A DNA stretch of 64,000 bases from Caulobacteraceae bacterium (GCA_031291645.1 JARLIQ010000112.1:46080-110079), one strand, 5' to 3'. Shown: positions 55,073-64,000, counted from the first letter of the stretch. The notes: a model not told the origin generated them from the sequence alone. A program made the numbers and translations.

Positions 55073-55639
55073 CTAAAGCTTTTCGCTGATCTTGATCGCC
55101 GCCCGGCAGCCGGCGCGGATCACCGCGGCCAGCAGCGGATAGGCCGGCGCCTCGCGGGCGCCTTCGCTGACAGCCAGGTCGCGGTGCGCCAGTTCCTCGT
55201 CGCGGAAACGGGTCAGGTCGGCGGCCAGCGCCGGCTCTTCCGGCTCCAGTTCCGCGATCTGGTCGGCGTAGTGCTGCTCGATCACACTCTCCACCGCCTC
55301 GGTGCAGGCGTGGGCCGCCTTCTCGCCCATCAGGGCGGTGCCGGCGCCGAGCACGAAACCGGCCGCGCGCCAGAGCGGGGCCATCAGGGTCGGCCGCACC
55401 CGCCGCTCGGTCAGCATCCGGTCGAACGCCGCCAGGTGGATGGCCTCCTGGGCCTCCATCTCCTGCAGCTGCCAGGCGATGCGGTCGCGGCCGCGGGCCT
55501 GCTGCATCACCGCCCGCTGGCCGCGGTAGATGTGCACCGCCCCAAGCTCGCCGGCATGGTCGACGCGCAGGATCTCGGCCATGCGGGCGGCGGGACCGCC
55601 GGGTCCGGGCCGCGCGGGAACGGGACGGGCTTCAGCCAT
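55073..55639 (-). CDS. coq7: Demethoxyubiquinone hydroxylase Coq7
   Basis: This is a 188-residue diiron monooxygenase in ubiquinone synthesis. The four metal-ligand motifs are DHAGELGAVHIYRGQ, EAQEAIHLAAF, EAVESVIEQHY and FRDEELAHRD. They carry the Glu/ExxH ligands in the expected order. It hydroxylates demethoxyubiquinone at C6 on the membrane surface. Its start overlaps the DsbB stop by 8 bases, so it is the last gene of the VTT protein-dsbB-coq7 operon. Confidence 0.93.
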   Translation of the reverse strand: MAEARPVPARPGPGGPAARMAEILRVDHAGELGAVHIYRGQRAVMQQARGRDRIAWQLQEMEAQEAIHLAAFDRMLTERRVRPTLMAPLWRAAGFVLGAGTALMGEKAAHACTEAVESVIEQHYADQIAELEPEEPALAADLTRFRDEELAHRDLAVSEGAREAPAYPLLAAVIRAGCRAAIKISEKL

Positions 55640-56162
55640 GGGGCGCGCTCCTGCCGTTGCGATTGCTCCAGACCGACCAGATGGCGCTCCAGCCGGCCAG
55701 CTTCAACGAGATGAGCGCGTTCCAGCCGGCCATCGACAGGCCCAGGAAGCGCCAGGCGGCCTCGTCGCAGTGCGGTGCGTTGACCTTGGCCCCGTGCATC
55801 AGGGCCGCAAGCCCGGCCGCGGTGGCCCCGCCGCCGGCGCTGGAGCAGGCCTTGGGGCCGGGCCAGAACTTCCATTCCGCTCCGGCGTGCCAGACCGCGA
55901 TCCCCATCCCGACCAGGAAGGTCGCGGCCAGCAGCCAGCCCGCCAGCGGCGCCAGCCGCGCGAGCGGGGTGCGCTGGACGACCAGGCCGGCGGCGGCGAT
56001 CGGAAGGGCCGTCCAGTAGACGTCGCGCTGGTACAGGCACAGGGTGCAGGGCGGCAGGTGGCCGAAGGTCTCGAAGGCGTGGGCGGTCCCCAGCATCGCC
56101 GCCGAGGCGACCAGGGCCAGGGCCAGCCAGTGGCGCAGGATGAAGCCGACGAGCGCTTGCAT
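55632..56162 (-). CDS. dsbB: Disulfide bond formation protein DsbB
   Basis: This 176-residue membrane protein has the DsbB redox pair CTLCLYQR plus further cysteines (PKACSSAG, APHCDEA). It has four membrane helices and transfers electrons from DsbA to quinone. It is co-transcribed with coq7, which makes ubiquinone, a sensible pairing. Downstream of the VTT gene by 20 bases. Confidence 0.9.
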   Translation of the reverse strand: MQALVGFILRHWLALALVASAAMLGTAHAFETFGHLPPCTLCLYQRDVYWTALPIAAAGLVVQRTPLARLAPLAGWLLAATFLVGMGIAVWHAGAEWKFWPGPKACSSAGGGATAAGLAALMHGAKVNAPHCDEAAWRFLGLSMAGWNALISLKLAGWSAIWSVWSNRNGRSAPHG

Positions 56163-56182
56163 GGGTCCTCTATCGCCCGAAA

Positions 56183-56761
56183 TCAGCCGAGCCCCAAGTG
56201 GTGGACCAGCAGGAAGACGCCGATCACCAGGATGACCCCGCCGATGAACAGGCTGGTCAGGTGCCGGTCGATCACCGCCTTGGCCTTGGGATGGCTGAGC
56301 AACGCCGCCTCCAGGAAGAACCGGCCGCCGCGCGTGGCCAGCGAGGCCGCGACGAAGACCGCGAGGTTGAAGTGGGCGACGCCCGACGCCAGGGTCACCA
56401 GCATATAGGGCACGGGCGTGAAGCCCTTGATCAGGATCACCGCCAGCCCGTACTTGGCGAACAGCGCCTGGAAGCTGGCCAGCGCGCCGGCATGGCCCGA
56501 CAGGGTCAGCACCCGCGTAGCGACGTCGGTCAGGAAGTAGCCGAGGCCGTAGCCGATCAGCCCGCCGGTGACCGAGCCGATGGTGCAGACCGCGGCGTAG
56601 AACCAGGCCCGCTCGCGCCGAGCCAGCACCATCGGGCTCAGCATGACGTCGGGCGGGACGAATGGGAAGGTGGCCTCCACGACGGCCACGCCGGCCATGA
56701 CCGGCAGGGCGTAGGGGCCGCTGGCCAGAGCCAGGACCCAGTTGTACAGGGGACGCAGCAT
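56183..56761 (-). CDS. VTT-domain (YqaA-type) membrane protein
   Basis: The ATG at 56761 (MLRPLYNWVLALASG) gives 192 residues; the track start adds an unlikely basic leader. It has about four or five membrane helices, including the SNARE-associated/VTT motif FPFVPPDVMLSPM ... GLIGYGLGY and the tail FTPVPYMLVTLASG. YqaA-type DedA-related proteins are implicated in lipid transport across the inner membrane. It heads the VTT protein-dsbB-coq7 operon. Confidence 0.87.
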   Translation of the reverse strand: MLRPLYNWVLALASGPYALPVMAGVAVVEATFPFVPPDVMLSPMVLARRERAWFYAAVCTIGSVTGGLIGYGLGYFLTDVATRVLTLSGHAGALASFQALFAKYGLAVILIKGFTPVPYMLVTLASGVAHFNLAVFVAASLATRGGRFFLEAALLSHPKAKAVIDRHLTSLFIGGVILVIGVFLLVHHLGLG

Positions 56762-56901
56762 GGCGGCTCCGGCTGGATGACGCCGGGCGTCTAGCAGGCT
56801 TCGCGGCTCAAGTCTCGCCGCCTGGCGTCGCGCCCCCTGGCGCCGCGATCCCGGGGCGGCCGCGGCCCTCGTTTGGCCCCGACCTTGCATCACAAGGCGC
56901 C

Positions 56902-57186
56902 ATGGACCATCCGATCGACATCGAGCTCGAAGCCGCCGCCGAAGAGGAGCTGGACCTGGCCGCGGGGCTGAGCTGGGCCAGCCTGGCGCCGCTGATCCCC
57001 TGGGGCGACAGCTACGAGGGCTTCGGCCCCGCCGGCGGCGCCCTGGTGTTCGAGCGCGGCTACATCTGGGAGGACGAGGCCGGCGGCGACATCCTGTGCG
57101 AGGTCACCGTCTTCCGCGGCCCCGCCCGATACGATCGCGGCGTGCGCCGCACCCGCCTGATCCGGCGGCGGCCCGCCGGAACTTGA
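56902..57186 (+). CDS. Small conserved hypothetical protein
   Basis: This 94-residue ORF begins ATG 56902 (MDHPIDIELEAAAEEELDL). It has an acidic N-terminus, an aromatic centre (PWGDSYEGFGPAGG ... GYIWEDEAGGD) and a basic tail (RRTRLIRRRP). Charge asymmetry and codon use support a real product. It is divergent from the VTT gene. No known domain is recognised. Confidence 0.6.
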   Translation: MDHPIDIELEAAAEEELDLAAGLSWASLAPLIPWGDSYEGFGPAGGALVFERGYIWEDEAGGDILCEVTVFRGPARYDRGVRRTRLIRRRPAGT

Positions 57187-57262
57187 TCTGGCTCAGTTCG
57201 AGCGCGCCGCCGGTGGCCTATGGTTGGGGACGTAGGGGCGAACTCGCACCGGGAGAACGCAG

Positions 57263-57790
57263 ATGGGCGGGGAAGGCTTCGACAAGACGCGGGGCGGCGA
57301 TCCGCTCGGCGGGAAGGCGGCGAGCGCGGGAGACCCCGCCGGCGGCGCTCAGGCCCACGAAGGCGCGGCCTCGCCGCCGGTCCTGGCCAGCGGCCGGGCG
57401 GTCGGCGGCCAGACGGTCACCGGCGTCGGCCGCTACGTCGCGTCGGACCAGGACCTGGAGGCGCTGCGCCCGGGCGAGATCCTGATGGCCGAATTCACCC
57501 TGCCGGAATGGCAGCCGGTGATGGAACGCGCCGCGGCCATCATCACCAACCAGGGCGGCCACGCCAGCCACGCGGCGGTGGTGGCGCGCCGGCTGGGCGT
57601 GCCGGCCATCGTGGGCACCGTCGACGGGGCCTCGATGCTCTGGACCGGCGCCACCCTGACCGTCTCGTGCGGGGGCGGCGAGGTCGGGCGGGTCTACGAG
57701 GGCGCCTATCCGTCCGAGGCTTCGCCGGACGGGACAGCCGCCCCGTCGCGCCCGGCCCGACCGCGGCCGCTCCGGCCCGGCTGGCGGTGA
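57263..57790 (+). CDS. Stand-alone PEP-utilising enzyme swivel domain
   Basis: This 175-residue protein has a disordered N-terminus (about 40 residues) and then a full mobile domain of the PEP-utilisers: VASDQDLEALRPGEILMAEF, then TNQGGHASHAAVVARRLGVP with the phosphohistidine His103. It ends SCGGGEVGRVYEG. The same fold carries phosphate between sites in PPDK, PEP synthase and PTS enzyme I, but here it is alone. The ATP-grasp and PEP-barrel parts are absent. It is 48 bases upstream of a glycogen phosphorylase gene. Confidence 0.85.
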   Translation: MGGEGFDKTRGGDPLGGKAASAGDPAGGAQAHEGAASPPVLASGRAVGGQTVTGVGRYVASDQDLEALRPGEILMAEFTLPEWQPVMERAAAIITNQGGHASHAAVVARRLGVPAIVGTVDGASMLWTGATLTVSCGGGEVGRVYEGAYPSEASPDGTAAPSRPARPRPLRPGWR

Positions 57791-57838
57791 TCCCGGCGGC
57801 CGGTCCGCCCATCCGAAGCCCGCCGCCAGGAGCGAGCC

Positions 57839-60358
57839 ATGGCCAGCCCCGAGTCATCCCCGCTGCCGGAGGCGCTTTCGCCGCTCCGCGATCTGGCGCT
57901 CGACCTGCGCTGGACCTGGAGCCACGAGGCTGACGCGCTCTGGGAGCAGATCGACGCCGACCTCTGGGCGCAATCCCACAATCCCTGGACCCTGCTGCAG
58001 ACCGTCGCGCCGGAGCGGCTGGCCCGCCTTGCGGACGACGCCGGTTTCCTGGGCGAGCTGCAGACCCTGGTCGAGAAGCGGAAGACCTATCTGGAACGGC
58101 CCAGCTGGTTCGAGACCACCTACGGTCCGGCCGCCCTGGGGGAGATCGCCTATTTCAGCCTGGAGTTCGGGCTCGGCGCCGCGCTGCCGCTCTACGCCGG
58201 GGGGCTCGGCGTGCTGGCCGGCGACTACCTGAAGGCGGCCAGCGATCTCGGCGCGCCCATGGTCGGCGTCGGCCTGCTCTATCAGGAAGGCTATTTCCGC
58301 CAGTCCTTGGACATCGAGGGCGGCCAGCGCGAGACCTACCCGTTCAACGAGCCGGCGACGATGCCGATCGAGGCCGCCATGGTCGGGGACCGCTGGCTGC
58401 GCGTGCCGGTCAGCCTGCCCGGCCGCGTCCTGCAGTTGCGGGTCTGGCGGGCGCGGGTCGGGCGGGTCACGCTGTATCTGCTCGACAGCAACGATCCGCT
58501 GAACGCGCCGTCCGACCGGGCGGTGACCGCCAAGCTCTACGACGACGACCTGGAAGTGCGGCTGATGCAGGAGCTGGCGCTGGGCGTGGGCGGCTGGCGG
58601 GCGCTGGAGGCGCTGGGGCATTCGGTCGAGATCTGCCACGTCAACGAGGGCCACGCGGCCTTCGCCCTGGTCGAGCGGGCGCGCAGCCTGGCGGTGCGGG
58701 AGGGCCTGTCCTTCGCCGAGGCGCTGTGGGCGAGCCGCGCGGGCAACGTCTTCACCAGCCACACCCCGGTGGCGAGCGGCTTCGACCGGTTCGATCCGGA
58801 GCTCGTGCGGCGCTACCTGCCGGACGTCGAGCGCCAGCTCGCCGCCGAGGGCGCCTCGATCGAGGCGGTCCTGGGGCTGGGCCGGACGGACCCGGGCGCC
58901 CAGGCCGGCGTGTTCAACATGGCCTGTCTGGCGATGCGCGGCTCGGCTGTCTGCATGGGCGTCAGCCGCCTGCACGGCCAGGTCAGCCGGCGCATCTTCC
59001 AGCCCCTGTTTCCGCGATGGCCCCAGGCCGAGGTCCCGGTGGGCCACATCACCAACGGCGTGCACACGCCCAGCTGGGACTCCGCCCAGGCCGACCGGGT
59101 CTGGACGGAAGCCTGTGGCAAGGACCGCTGGCGGGTGGCCGACGGCGACCTGCCGGCCCTGATCGCCGCCCTGTCCGACGAGGACGTCTGGACCATGCGG
59201 GGCGAGGCCCGCCAGGTCCTGGTGCGGCGCGTGCGCGCGCGCCTCGCCCTCCAGCTGAAGTCGCGCGGCCTGGAGCCCGAGGCGGCCGCCCAGGCGGAGG
59301 GGGTGCTGGACCCCAACGTGCTGACCCTGGGCCTGGCGCGCCGGTTCACCGAGTACAAGCGGCCCAACCTGTTGCTGCGCGATCCCGAACGGCTGGGCCG
59401 GATTCTGCTGAACGAACAGCGCCCGGTCCAGATCGTGGTCGCCGGCAAGGCCCACCCGGCCGACATGGCCGGCAAGGCGATGATCCGCGAGTGGATCGCC
59501 TTCGCCGCCCAGCCCCGCTTCCGCCGTCACGTGGTCTTCCTCGAGGACTACGACCTCGCCCTCGCCCAGGAGCTGGTCCAGGGGGTGGACGTGTGGATCA
59601 ACACCCCGCGCCGCCCGTGGGAGGCGTGCGGCACCAGCGGCATGAAGGTGCTGGTCAACGGCGGGCTGAACTGTTCGGTGCTCGACGGCTGGTGGGCCGA
59701 GGCCTACGAGCCGGACCTGGGGTGGCGCATCGGCGACGGCTGGAACAACGACCAGGGGGCGCTGGACGCGGCGGAGGCCCTGTCGGCCTACGAGCTTCTG
59801 GAGCGCGAGATCGCGCCGGAGTTCCACGACCGCGACGAGACCGGCGTACCGCGGGCCTGGGTCGCGCGGGTCCGGCGCAGCATGTCGGCCCTGACGTCGG
59901 TGTTCAGCACCGCGCGCATGGTGAGCGACTATGTCGAACAGGTCTATCTGCCCGCCGCCGGAGCGCTGCGCGGGCGGCTGGCCGATGGCCAGACCGCGGC
60001 CAAGGACCTCGCCCGGTGGTCGGCGCGCCTGGCGCACGCCTGGCCGGGCCTGCACATCGCCGAGCCCAGCGTGGCGCGGAGCGACGGCGGCTGGCGCTTC
60101 ACCGTTCCGGTGTTCCTCGGCGAGATGAATCCGCAGGACGTGCGCGTGGAGCTCTACGCTGACGGGGCCGCCGATGGCCCCGCCCAGGTCATCCGGCTCG
60201 ACCAGGGTCCGCCGGTGGTCGGCGCGGCGAACGGCTACGTCTTCGCCGGCGAGGCGCCCGCCTCGCGTCCGGCCGCCGATTTCACCGTCCGGGTCACGCC
60301 CGAGCGGGCCGGCGTGGCGGTTCCCGCGGAGGTCGCATTGATCGCCTGGCAGCGGTGA
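57839..60358 (+). CDS. glgP: Alpha-glucan phosphorylase (DUF3417/TIGR02094 type)
   Basis: This 839-residue enzyme belongs to the compact GlgP family with an N-terminal DUF3417 domain (LRDLALDLRWTWSHEADALWEQI). Family hallmarks are ISLEFG (IAYFSLEFGLG), HTPVASGFDRF, and the C-terminal GTSGMKVLVNGGLN, with PLP-type Lys at about 603. It phosphorolyses alpha-1,4-glucans to glucose 1-phosphate. It is followed by a second phosphorylase of the larger, animal-like family and by glgB, so the locus handles glycogen breakdown. Confidence 0.93.
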   Translation: MASPESSPLPEALSPLRDLALDLRWTWSHEADALWEQIDADLWAQSHNPWTLLQTVAPERLARLADDAGFLGELQTLVEKRKTYLERPSWFETTYGPAALGEIAYFSLEFGLGAALPLYAGGLGVLAGDYLKAASDLGAPMVGVGLLYQEGYFRQSLDIEGGQRETYPFNEPATMPIEAAMVGDRWLRVPVSLPGRVLQLRVWRARVGRVTLYLLDSNDPLNAPSDRAVTAKLYDDDLEVRLMQELALGVGGWRALEALGHSVEICHVNEGHAAFALVERARSLAVREGLSFAEALWASRAGNVFTSHTPVASGFDRFDPELVRRYLPDVERQLAAEGASIEAVLGLGRTDPGAQAGVFNMACLAMRGSAVCMGVSRLHGQVSRRIFQPLFPRWPQAEVPVGHITNGVHTPSWDSAQADRVWTEACGKDRWRVADGDLPALIAALSDEDVWTMRGEARQVLVRRVRARLALQLKSRGLEPEAAAQAEGVLDPNVLTLGLARRFTEYKRPNLLLRDPERLGRILLNEQRPVQIVVAGKAHPADMAGKAMIREWIAFAAQPRFRRHVVFLEDYDLALAQELVQGVDVWINTPRRPWEACGTSGMKVLVNGGLNCSVLDGWWAEAYEPDLGWRIGDGWNNDQGALDAAEALSAYELLEREIAPEFHDRDETGVPRAWVARVRRSMSALTSVFSTARMVSDYVEQVYLPAAGALRGRLADGQTAAKDLARWSARLAHAWPGLHIAEPSVARSDGGWRFTVPVFLGEMNPQDVRVELYADGAADGPAQVIRLDQGPPVVGAANGYVFAGEAPASRPAADFTVRVTPERAGVAVPAEVALIAWQR

Positions 60359-60411
60359 GGGCCGCGAATGGAAGGAGGGACCTGTCTTGTCGCGAGCGCA
60401 AGCCTCGGTCA

Positions 60412-60428
60412 TGCCTAAGCGTTAGGCA
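60412..60428. promoter_or_regulatory. Perfect 7-base palindrome between the phosphorylase genes
   Basis: TGCCTAA-GCG-TTAGGCA sits in the 165-base gap. It may be an operator or, less likely, a small hairpin terminator; no T-run follows it. Confidence 0.45.
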
Positions 60429-60523
60429 GGTGAAGGCCTAATCGCGGTCACATATTCGGCGCTACTCCACCCGACATCAGATTGGCATTAGAGCTTGGTT
60501 CGCTCTGCGCCCGGAAAAGACCC

Positions 60524-63022
60524 ATGCCCTCATCACGCACTTCCGCCCTGGCCGTCGGCGTCAGCTCGAAGATCGCCCTGCCGGCCGACGAGGAGGAGGT
60601 CACCAGCCTCCGGCGGGCGCTGGTCGCCAAGCTGGCCTATACGGTCGGCAAGGACCCGATCGTGGCCAGCAACCACGACTGGTTCATCGCCACGGCGCTG
60701 ACCGTGCGCGACCGCATCGTCGACCGCTGGTTCCCCTCGACCCGGGCGGTCTACGCGGAGAAGCGCAAGCGGGTCTATTACCTGTCGCTGGAGTTCCTGA
60801 TCGGCCGGCTGCTCGGCGATTCCCTGAACAACCTCGGCCTGACCGAGACGATGCGGGCGGCGCTGAGCGAGTTGGGCGTCGACCTCGACCGGCTGCGGGC
60901 GATCGAGCCGGACGCGGCGCTGGGCAACGGCGGCCTCGGGCGGCTGGCGGCCTGTTTCATGGAGAGCATGGCCAGCCTCTCGGTCGCCGCCTACGGCTAT
61001 GGCATCCGCTACGACCACGGGCTGTTCCGCCAGCAGATCAAGGACGGCTGGCAGACCGAGGTGCCGGAGAACTGGCTGGCGTCCGGCAATCCCTGGGAGT
61101 TCGAGCGGCCGGAGGTGCTCTACCACATCGGCTTCGGCGGCTCGGTCGAGCACGTCCAGGACGACGAGGGCCTGGTCCGCTACCACTGGCAGCCGGCCGA
61201 GACGGTCGAGGCCCAGGCGTTCGACACCCCGGTCGTCGGCTGGCGCGGCCGCAACGTGAACACCCTTCGCCTGTGGTCCGCCCGCGCGCCCGATCCCCTG
61301 GGGCTGGAGGCGTTCAACCGCGGCGACTACATCGGCGCCCTGGCCTCCCAGTCGCGGGCCCGGACCATCTCCCAGGTGCTCTATCCCAGCGACGAGACCC
61401 CGGCCGGCGAGGAGCTGCGCCTGCGCCAGGAGTATTTCTTCTCGTCCGCCGCCCTGCAGGACATCCTGCGCCGGCACCTGAGCCAGCATAACGGCGACCT
61501 GCACAGCCTGCACGAACACGTCGCCATCCAGCTGAACGACACCCATCCGGCGATCGCCATCCCCGAGCTGATGCGGCTCTTGGTCGACGTCCACCAGCTG
61601 GAGTGGGAGGAGGCGTGGAACATCGCCGTCCAGACCTTCTCCTACACCAACCACACCCTGCTGCCCGAGGCGCTCGAACACTGGCCGGTGGCGCTGCTGG
61701 AGCGGGTGCTGCCGCGCCACATGCAGATCATCTACATGATCAACGCCCTGCACCTGGACCGCCTGAAGGCGGAGGGAAAGATCGACGACGGCGAACTGGC
61801 CGAGGTCTCGCTGATCGACGAGCACGCCGGGCGCAAGGTGCGGATGGGCTGGCTGAGCTTCATCGGCGCGCACAAGGTCAACGGCGTCTCGGCCCTGCAC
61901 ACCGACCTGATGCGCAAGACGGTGTTCTCGACCCTGAACCGCATCTATCCCGACCGGATCGTCAACAAGACCAACGGCATCACCTTCCGCCGCTGGCTGA
62001 TGGAGGCCAATCCGGGCCTGACCACCCTCCTGATGGAGACCGTGGGCGGCAAGGTGCTGGACCACCCCGAGGCCCTGGCCGAGTTCGCGGCCTACGCCGA
62101 CGACGCAGGGGTGCAGGAGCGCCTGGCGGGCATCCGCCGCGACCACAAGGCCGCGCTCGGCCGGATGATCGCCGAGCGGCTGCACGTGCGGGTCGATCCC
62201 GACGCCCTGTTCGACACCCACATCAAGCGGATCCACGAGTACAAGCGCCAGCTGCTGAACATCCTGGAGACGGTCGCCCTCTATGACGCCATGCGGGCCC
62301 AGCCGACCCGCGACTGGGCGCCCCGGGTGAAGATCTTCGCCGGCAAGGCGGCGGCGAGCTATCACAACGCCAAGCTGATCATCAAACTGATCAACGACGT
62401 GGCCCAGGTGGTGAACCACGACCCGACCCTGCGCGACCGGCTGAAGGTGGTGTTCCTGCCGAACTACAACGTCTCCCTGGCCGAGGCGATCATCCCCGCC
62501 TCGGACCTGTCCGAGCAGATCTCCACCGCCGGGATGGAGGCCTCCGGCACCGGCAACATGAAGCTGGCCCTGAACGGGGCCCTGACCATCGGCACCCTCG
62601 ACGGCGCCAACGTCGAGATCAAGGAACGGGTCGGCGACGACAACATCTTCATCTTCGGCCTGACCGCCGAGGAGGTGGAGGAACGCCGCCGCGAGGGCCT
62701 GGGCACGCGCGAGATCGTCGCCGCCTCGCCGGTGCTGCAGCAGGTGCTCGATCAGGTCGGCTCGGGGGTGTTCTCGCCGTCCCAGCCGGACCTCTACCGC
62801 GACCTGGTCGACGGCCTGCTGAACCACGACCACTTCCTGGTGCTGTCCGACTTCGAATCCTACGCCGCCACGCAGCGGCTGGTCGCCGACCGCTGGCGCG
62901 ACCAGAAGGCCTGGTGGCGCTCGTCCGTGCTCAACACCGCCAACGTCGGATGGTTCTCGTCCGACCGCGCGATCCGGGAGTACGCTGAGGACATCTGGAA
63001 CGTGCCGGTGCTGAAGAGTTGA
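60524..63022 (+). CDS. glgP: Glycogen phosphorylase (classical family)
   Basis: The ATG at 60524 (MPSSRTSALAVGVSSKIAL) gives 832 residues. Hallmarks of the GT35 family are YYLSLEFLIGRLLGDSLNNL, the active-site loop GNGGLGRLAACFMES, and the PLP site EASGTGNMKLALNGALTIGTLDGANVEI with Lys680. It degrades glycogen to glucose 1-phosphate. It is clearly of a different family from the phosphorylase just upstream. Its stop overlaps the glgB TTG start by 2 bases. Confidence 0.95.
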   Translation: MPSSRTSALAVGVSSKIALPADEEEVTSLRRALVAKLAYTVGKDPIVASNHDWFIATALTVRDRIVDRWFPSTRAVYAEKRKRVYYLSLEFLIGRLLGDSLNNLGLTETMRAALSELGVDLDRLRAIEPDAALGNGGLGRLAACFMESMASLSVAAYGYGIRYDHGLFRQQIKDGWQTEVPENWLASGNPWEFERPEVLYHIGFGGSVEHVQDDEGLVRYHWQPAETVEAQAFDTPVVGWRGRNVNTLRLWSARAPDPLGLEAFNRGDYIGALASQSRARTISQVLYPSDETPAGEELRLRQEYFFSSAALQDILRRHLSQHNGDLHSLHEHVAIQLNDTHPAIAIPELMRLLVDVHQLEWEEAWNIAVQTFSYTNHTLLPEALEHWPVALLERVLPRHMQIIYMINALHLDRLKAEGKIDDGELAEVSLIDEHAGRKVRMGWLSFIGAHKVNGVSALHTDLMRKTVFSTLNRIYPDRIVNKTNGITFRRWLMEANPGLTTLLMETVGGKVLDHPEALAEFAAYADDAGVQERLAGIRRDHKAALGRMIAERLHVRVDPDALFDTHIKRIHEYKRQLLNILETVALYDAMRAQPTRDWAPRVKIFAGKAAASYHNAKLIIKLINDVAQVVNHDPTLRDRLKVVFLPNYNVSLAEAIIPASDLSEQISTAGMEASGTGNMKLALNGALTIGTLDGANVEIKERVGDDNIFIFGLTAEEVEERRREGLGTREIVAASPVLQQVLDQVGSGVFSPSQPDLYRDLVDGLLNHDHFLVLSDFESYAATQRLVADRWRDQKAWWRSSVLNTANVGWFSSDRAIREYAEDIWNVPVLKS

Positions 63023-64000
63023 AGCCAAGGCGTTCGACCGGCTGGCGCCTCGCGGACAGCGAGGTCAAGGCCATCGCGCAGGCCCGCCATGGCGATCCGT
63101 TCGCCGTGCTGGGCCCGCACGCGGTGGAGGGCGGCGTGGCCATCCGCGCCTTCGTTCCCCACGCCGAGACGCTCGAGGCGCGCGCGCCCGACGGGACGCT
63201 GATCGCGACGCTGGAGATGCGCGACGCCCAAGGGGTGTTCGAGGGCCTGGCCGCGGGCGCCCGGACCCCGATCGCCTATCGCCTGCACGCCGCCAACGCC
63301 GGCGGCGCCTGGACGTTCGACGACCCGTTCCGCTTCGGCCCGGTGCTGGGGCCGATGGACGACTACCTGCTGGTCGAGGGCACCCACCGCGAGCTCTACC
63401 GGCGGCTCGGGGCCCATCCGATGGTCCACGAGGGCGTCGAGGGGGTGGCCTTCGCGGTCTGGGCGCCGAACGCGCGGCGCGTCTCGGTGGTCGGCGACTT
63501 CAACGCCTGGGACGGGCGATGCTCGACGATGCGCAAGCGCATCGACAGTGGGCTGTGGGAGACCTTCATCCCGGGCCTGGGCGAAGGCGGGGTCTACAAG
63601 TACGAGATCGTCGGGCGGGACGGAAAGCTCACGCCGCTGAAGGCCGACCCGTTCGGGTTCGCCTCGGAGATGAGGCCCTCGACCGCCTCGGTGGTCTGCC
63701 GCACCGACCGGTTTTCCTGGGGCGACGAGGCGCACCTGGCGGCGGCCCCGGGGGCCGACACCCCCCCCTCCCCCAAATCGGCCGAACACCTACAACAAGC
63801 TTCATCTCGCCGGACCGCCGACCGCGGCGGTGTACTCCCGCCCGGACGGTTTTTCCGGGGGCGACGGGGCCCCCCGGGGGGCGCCCAGGCCCCCCCCCCC
63901 GCCCCCCTCGCCGATCTCGGCCTACGAGGTCCACCTGGGGTCCTGGCGCCGGCGCGCCGACGGCGGCTTTTTGTCCTACGACGAGATCGCCGACGGCCTG
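63019..64000 (+). CDS. glgB: 1,4-alpha-glucan branching enzyme (3' end outside window)
   Basis: The likely start is TTG at 63019, overlapping the phosphorylase stop (TTGA). The N-terminus ([18 protein letters not shown]) and the CBM48 segment [20 protein letters not shown] identify GlgB, which makes alpha-1,6 branches in glycogen. The frame stays open to the window end, but from about 63750 the translation loses similarity. The GlgB motif [10 protein letters not shown] reappears in another frame at about 63920. This looks like a sequence error in a C-rich, near-duplicated stretch rather than a real frameshift. Only about 300 residues are visible. Confidence 0.88.
   Translation, partial: MKPRRSTGWRLADSEVKAIAQARHGDPFAVLGPHAVEGGVAIRAFVPHAETLEARAPDGTLIATLEMRDAQGVFEGLAAGARTPIAYRLHAANAGGAWTFDDPFRFGPVLGPMDDYLLVEGTHRELYRRLGAHPMVHEGVEGVAFAVWAPNARRVSVVGDFNAWDGRCSTMRKRIDSGLWETFIPGLGEGGVYKYEIVGRDGKLTPLKADPFGFASEMRPSTASVVCRTDRFSWGDEAHLAAAPGADTPPSPKSAEHLQQASSRRTADRGGVLPPGRFFRGRRGPPGGAQAPPPAPLADLGLRGPPGVLAPARRRRLFVLRRDRRRP

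Overview
The window is a very GC-rich chromosomal segment of an alphaproteobacterium, most probably a member of the Caulobacteraceae (Caulobacter/Phenylobacterium-like; genus not resolved). The evidence is a full-length PodJ-type polarity protein, TTAA-N7-TTAA boxes of the kind bound by CtrA, GANTC (CcrM) sites in the podJ promoter, DUF2336 and DUF2125 proteins, a cassette of ligase-associated DNA-repair genes, and a large set of acyl-CoA dehydrogenases. I see no rRNA, tRNA, CRISPR array, insertion sequence or phage genes. Genes are packed tightly and many pairs overlap by 4 bp.

Layout. 0-8 kb: the 3' part of an uup-type ABC-F gene, a membrane M28 peptidase, two palindromic repeats, an NMT1/THI5-type ABC importer (binding protein, ATPase, permease), a small secreted protein and a DUF2336 protein. 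8-23 kb: a TPR-like protein with a CtrA box, then a catabolic block with a Baeyer-Villiger monooxygenase, an LLM flavin monooxygenase, an SDR, an alpha/beta hydrolase, an aldo/keto reductase, a second SDR lacking the catalytic Tyr, a CsgG-like protein with an SH3-type tail, and four acyl-CoA dehydrogenases, three of them a tandem paralogue array. This combination resembles a route for oxidising a cyclic ketone or terpenoid and passing the product to beta-oxidation.

23-35 kb: an MprF-like C-terminal-domain lysyltransferase, podJ with a cell-cycle-type promoter, the pdeM phosphatase and Lhr-like helicase of the ligase-associated repair module (ligase and nuclease absent here), a RimJ-like acetyltransferase, a DinG-like Fe-S helicase and an ArsR regulator with two palindromes. 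35-45 kb: an aromatic/histidine amino-acid operon (chorismate mutase, hisC, tyrA), a DUF2125 protein, a ChaC-like cyclotransferase, two overlapping tiny membrane-protein ORFs missed by the ORF track, and the cell-envelope operon ftsE-ftsX-ydcF-plsC.

45-57 kb: an MJ0042 zinc-finger/DUF3426 protein, a Tat-exported Acg-type oxidoreductase, the argH-lptM-lysA operon, a TlpA-like thioredoxin, a cold-shock gene with a strong terminator, gluQ, a TetR regulator with a divergent 37-aa membrane protein, an HNH nuclease, and a VTT protein-dsbB-coq7 operon. 57-64 kb: glycogen metabolism, with a stand-alone PEP-utiliser swivel domain, two glycogen phosphorylases of different families and glgB. The glgB gene runs off the window through a noisy, near-duplicated, C-run-rich stretch that looks like a sequence or assembly error.
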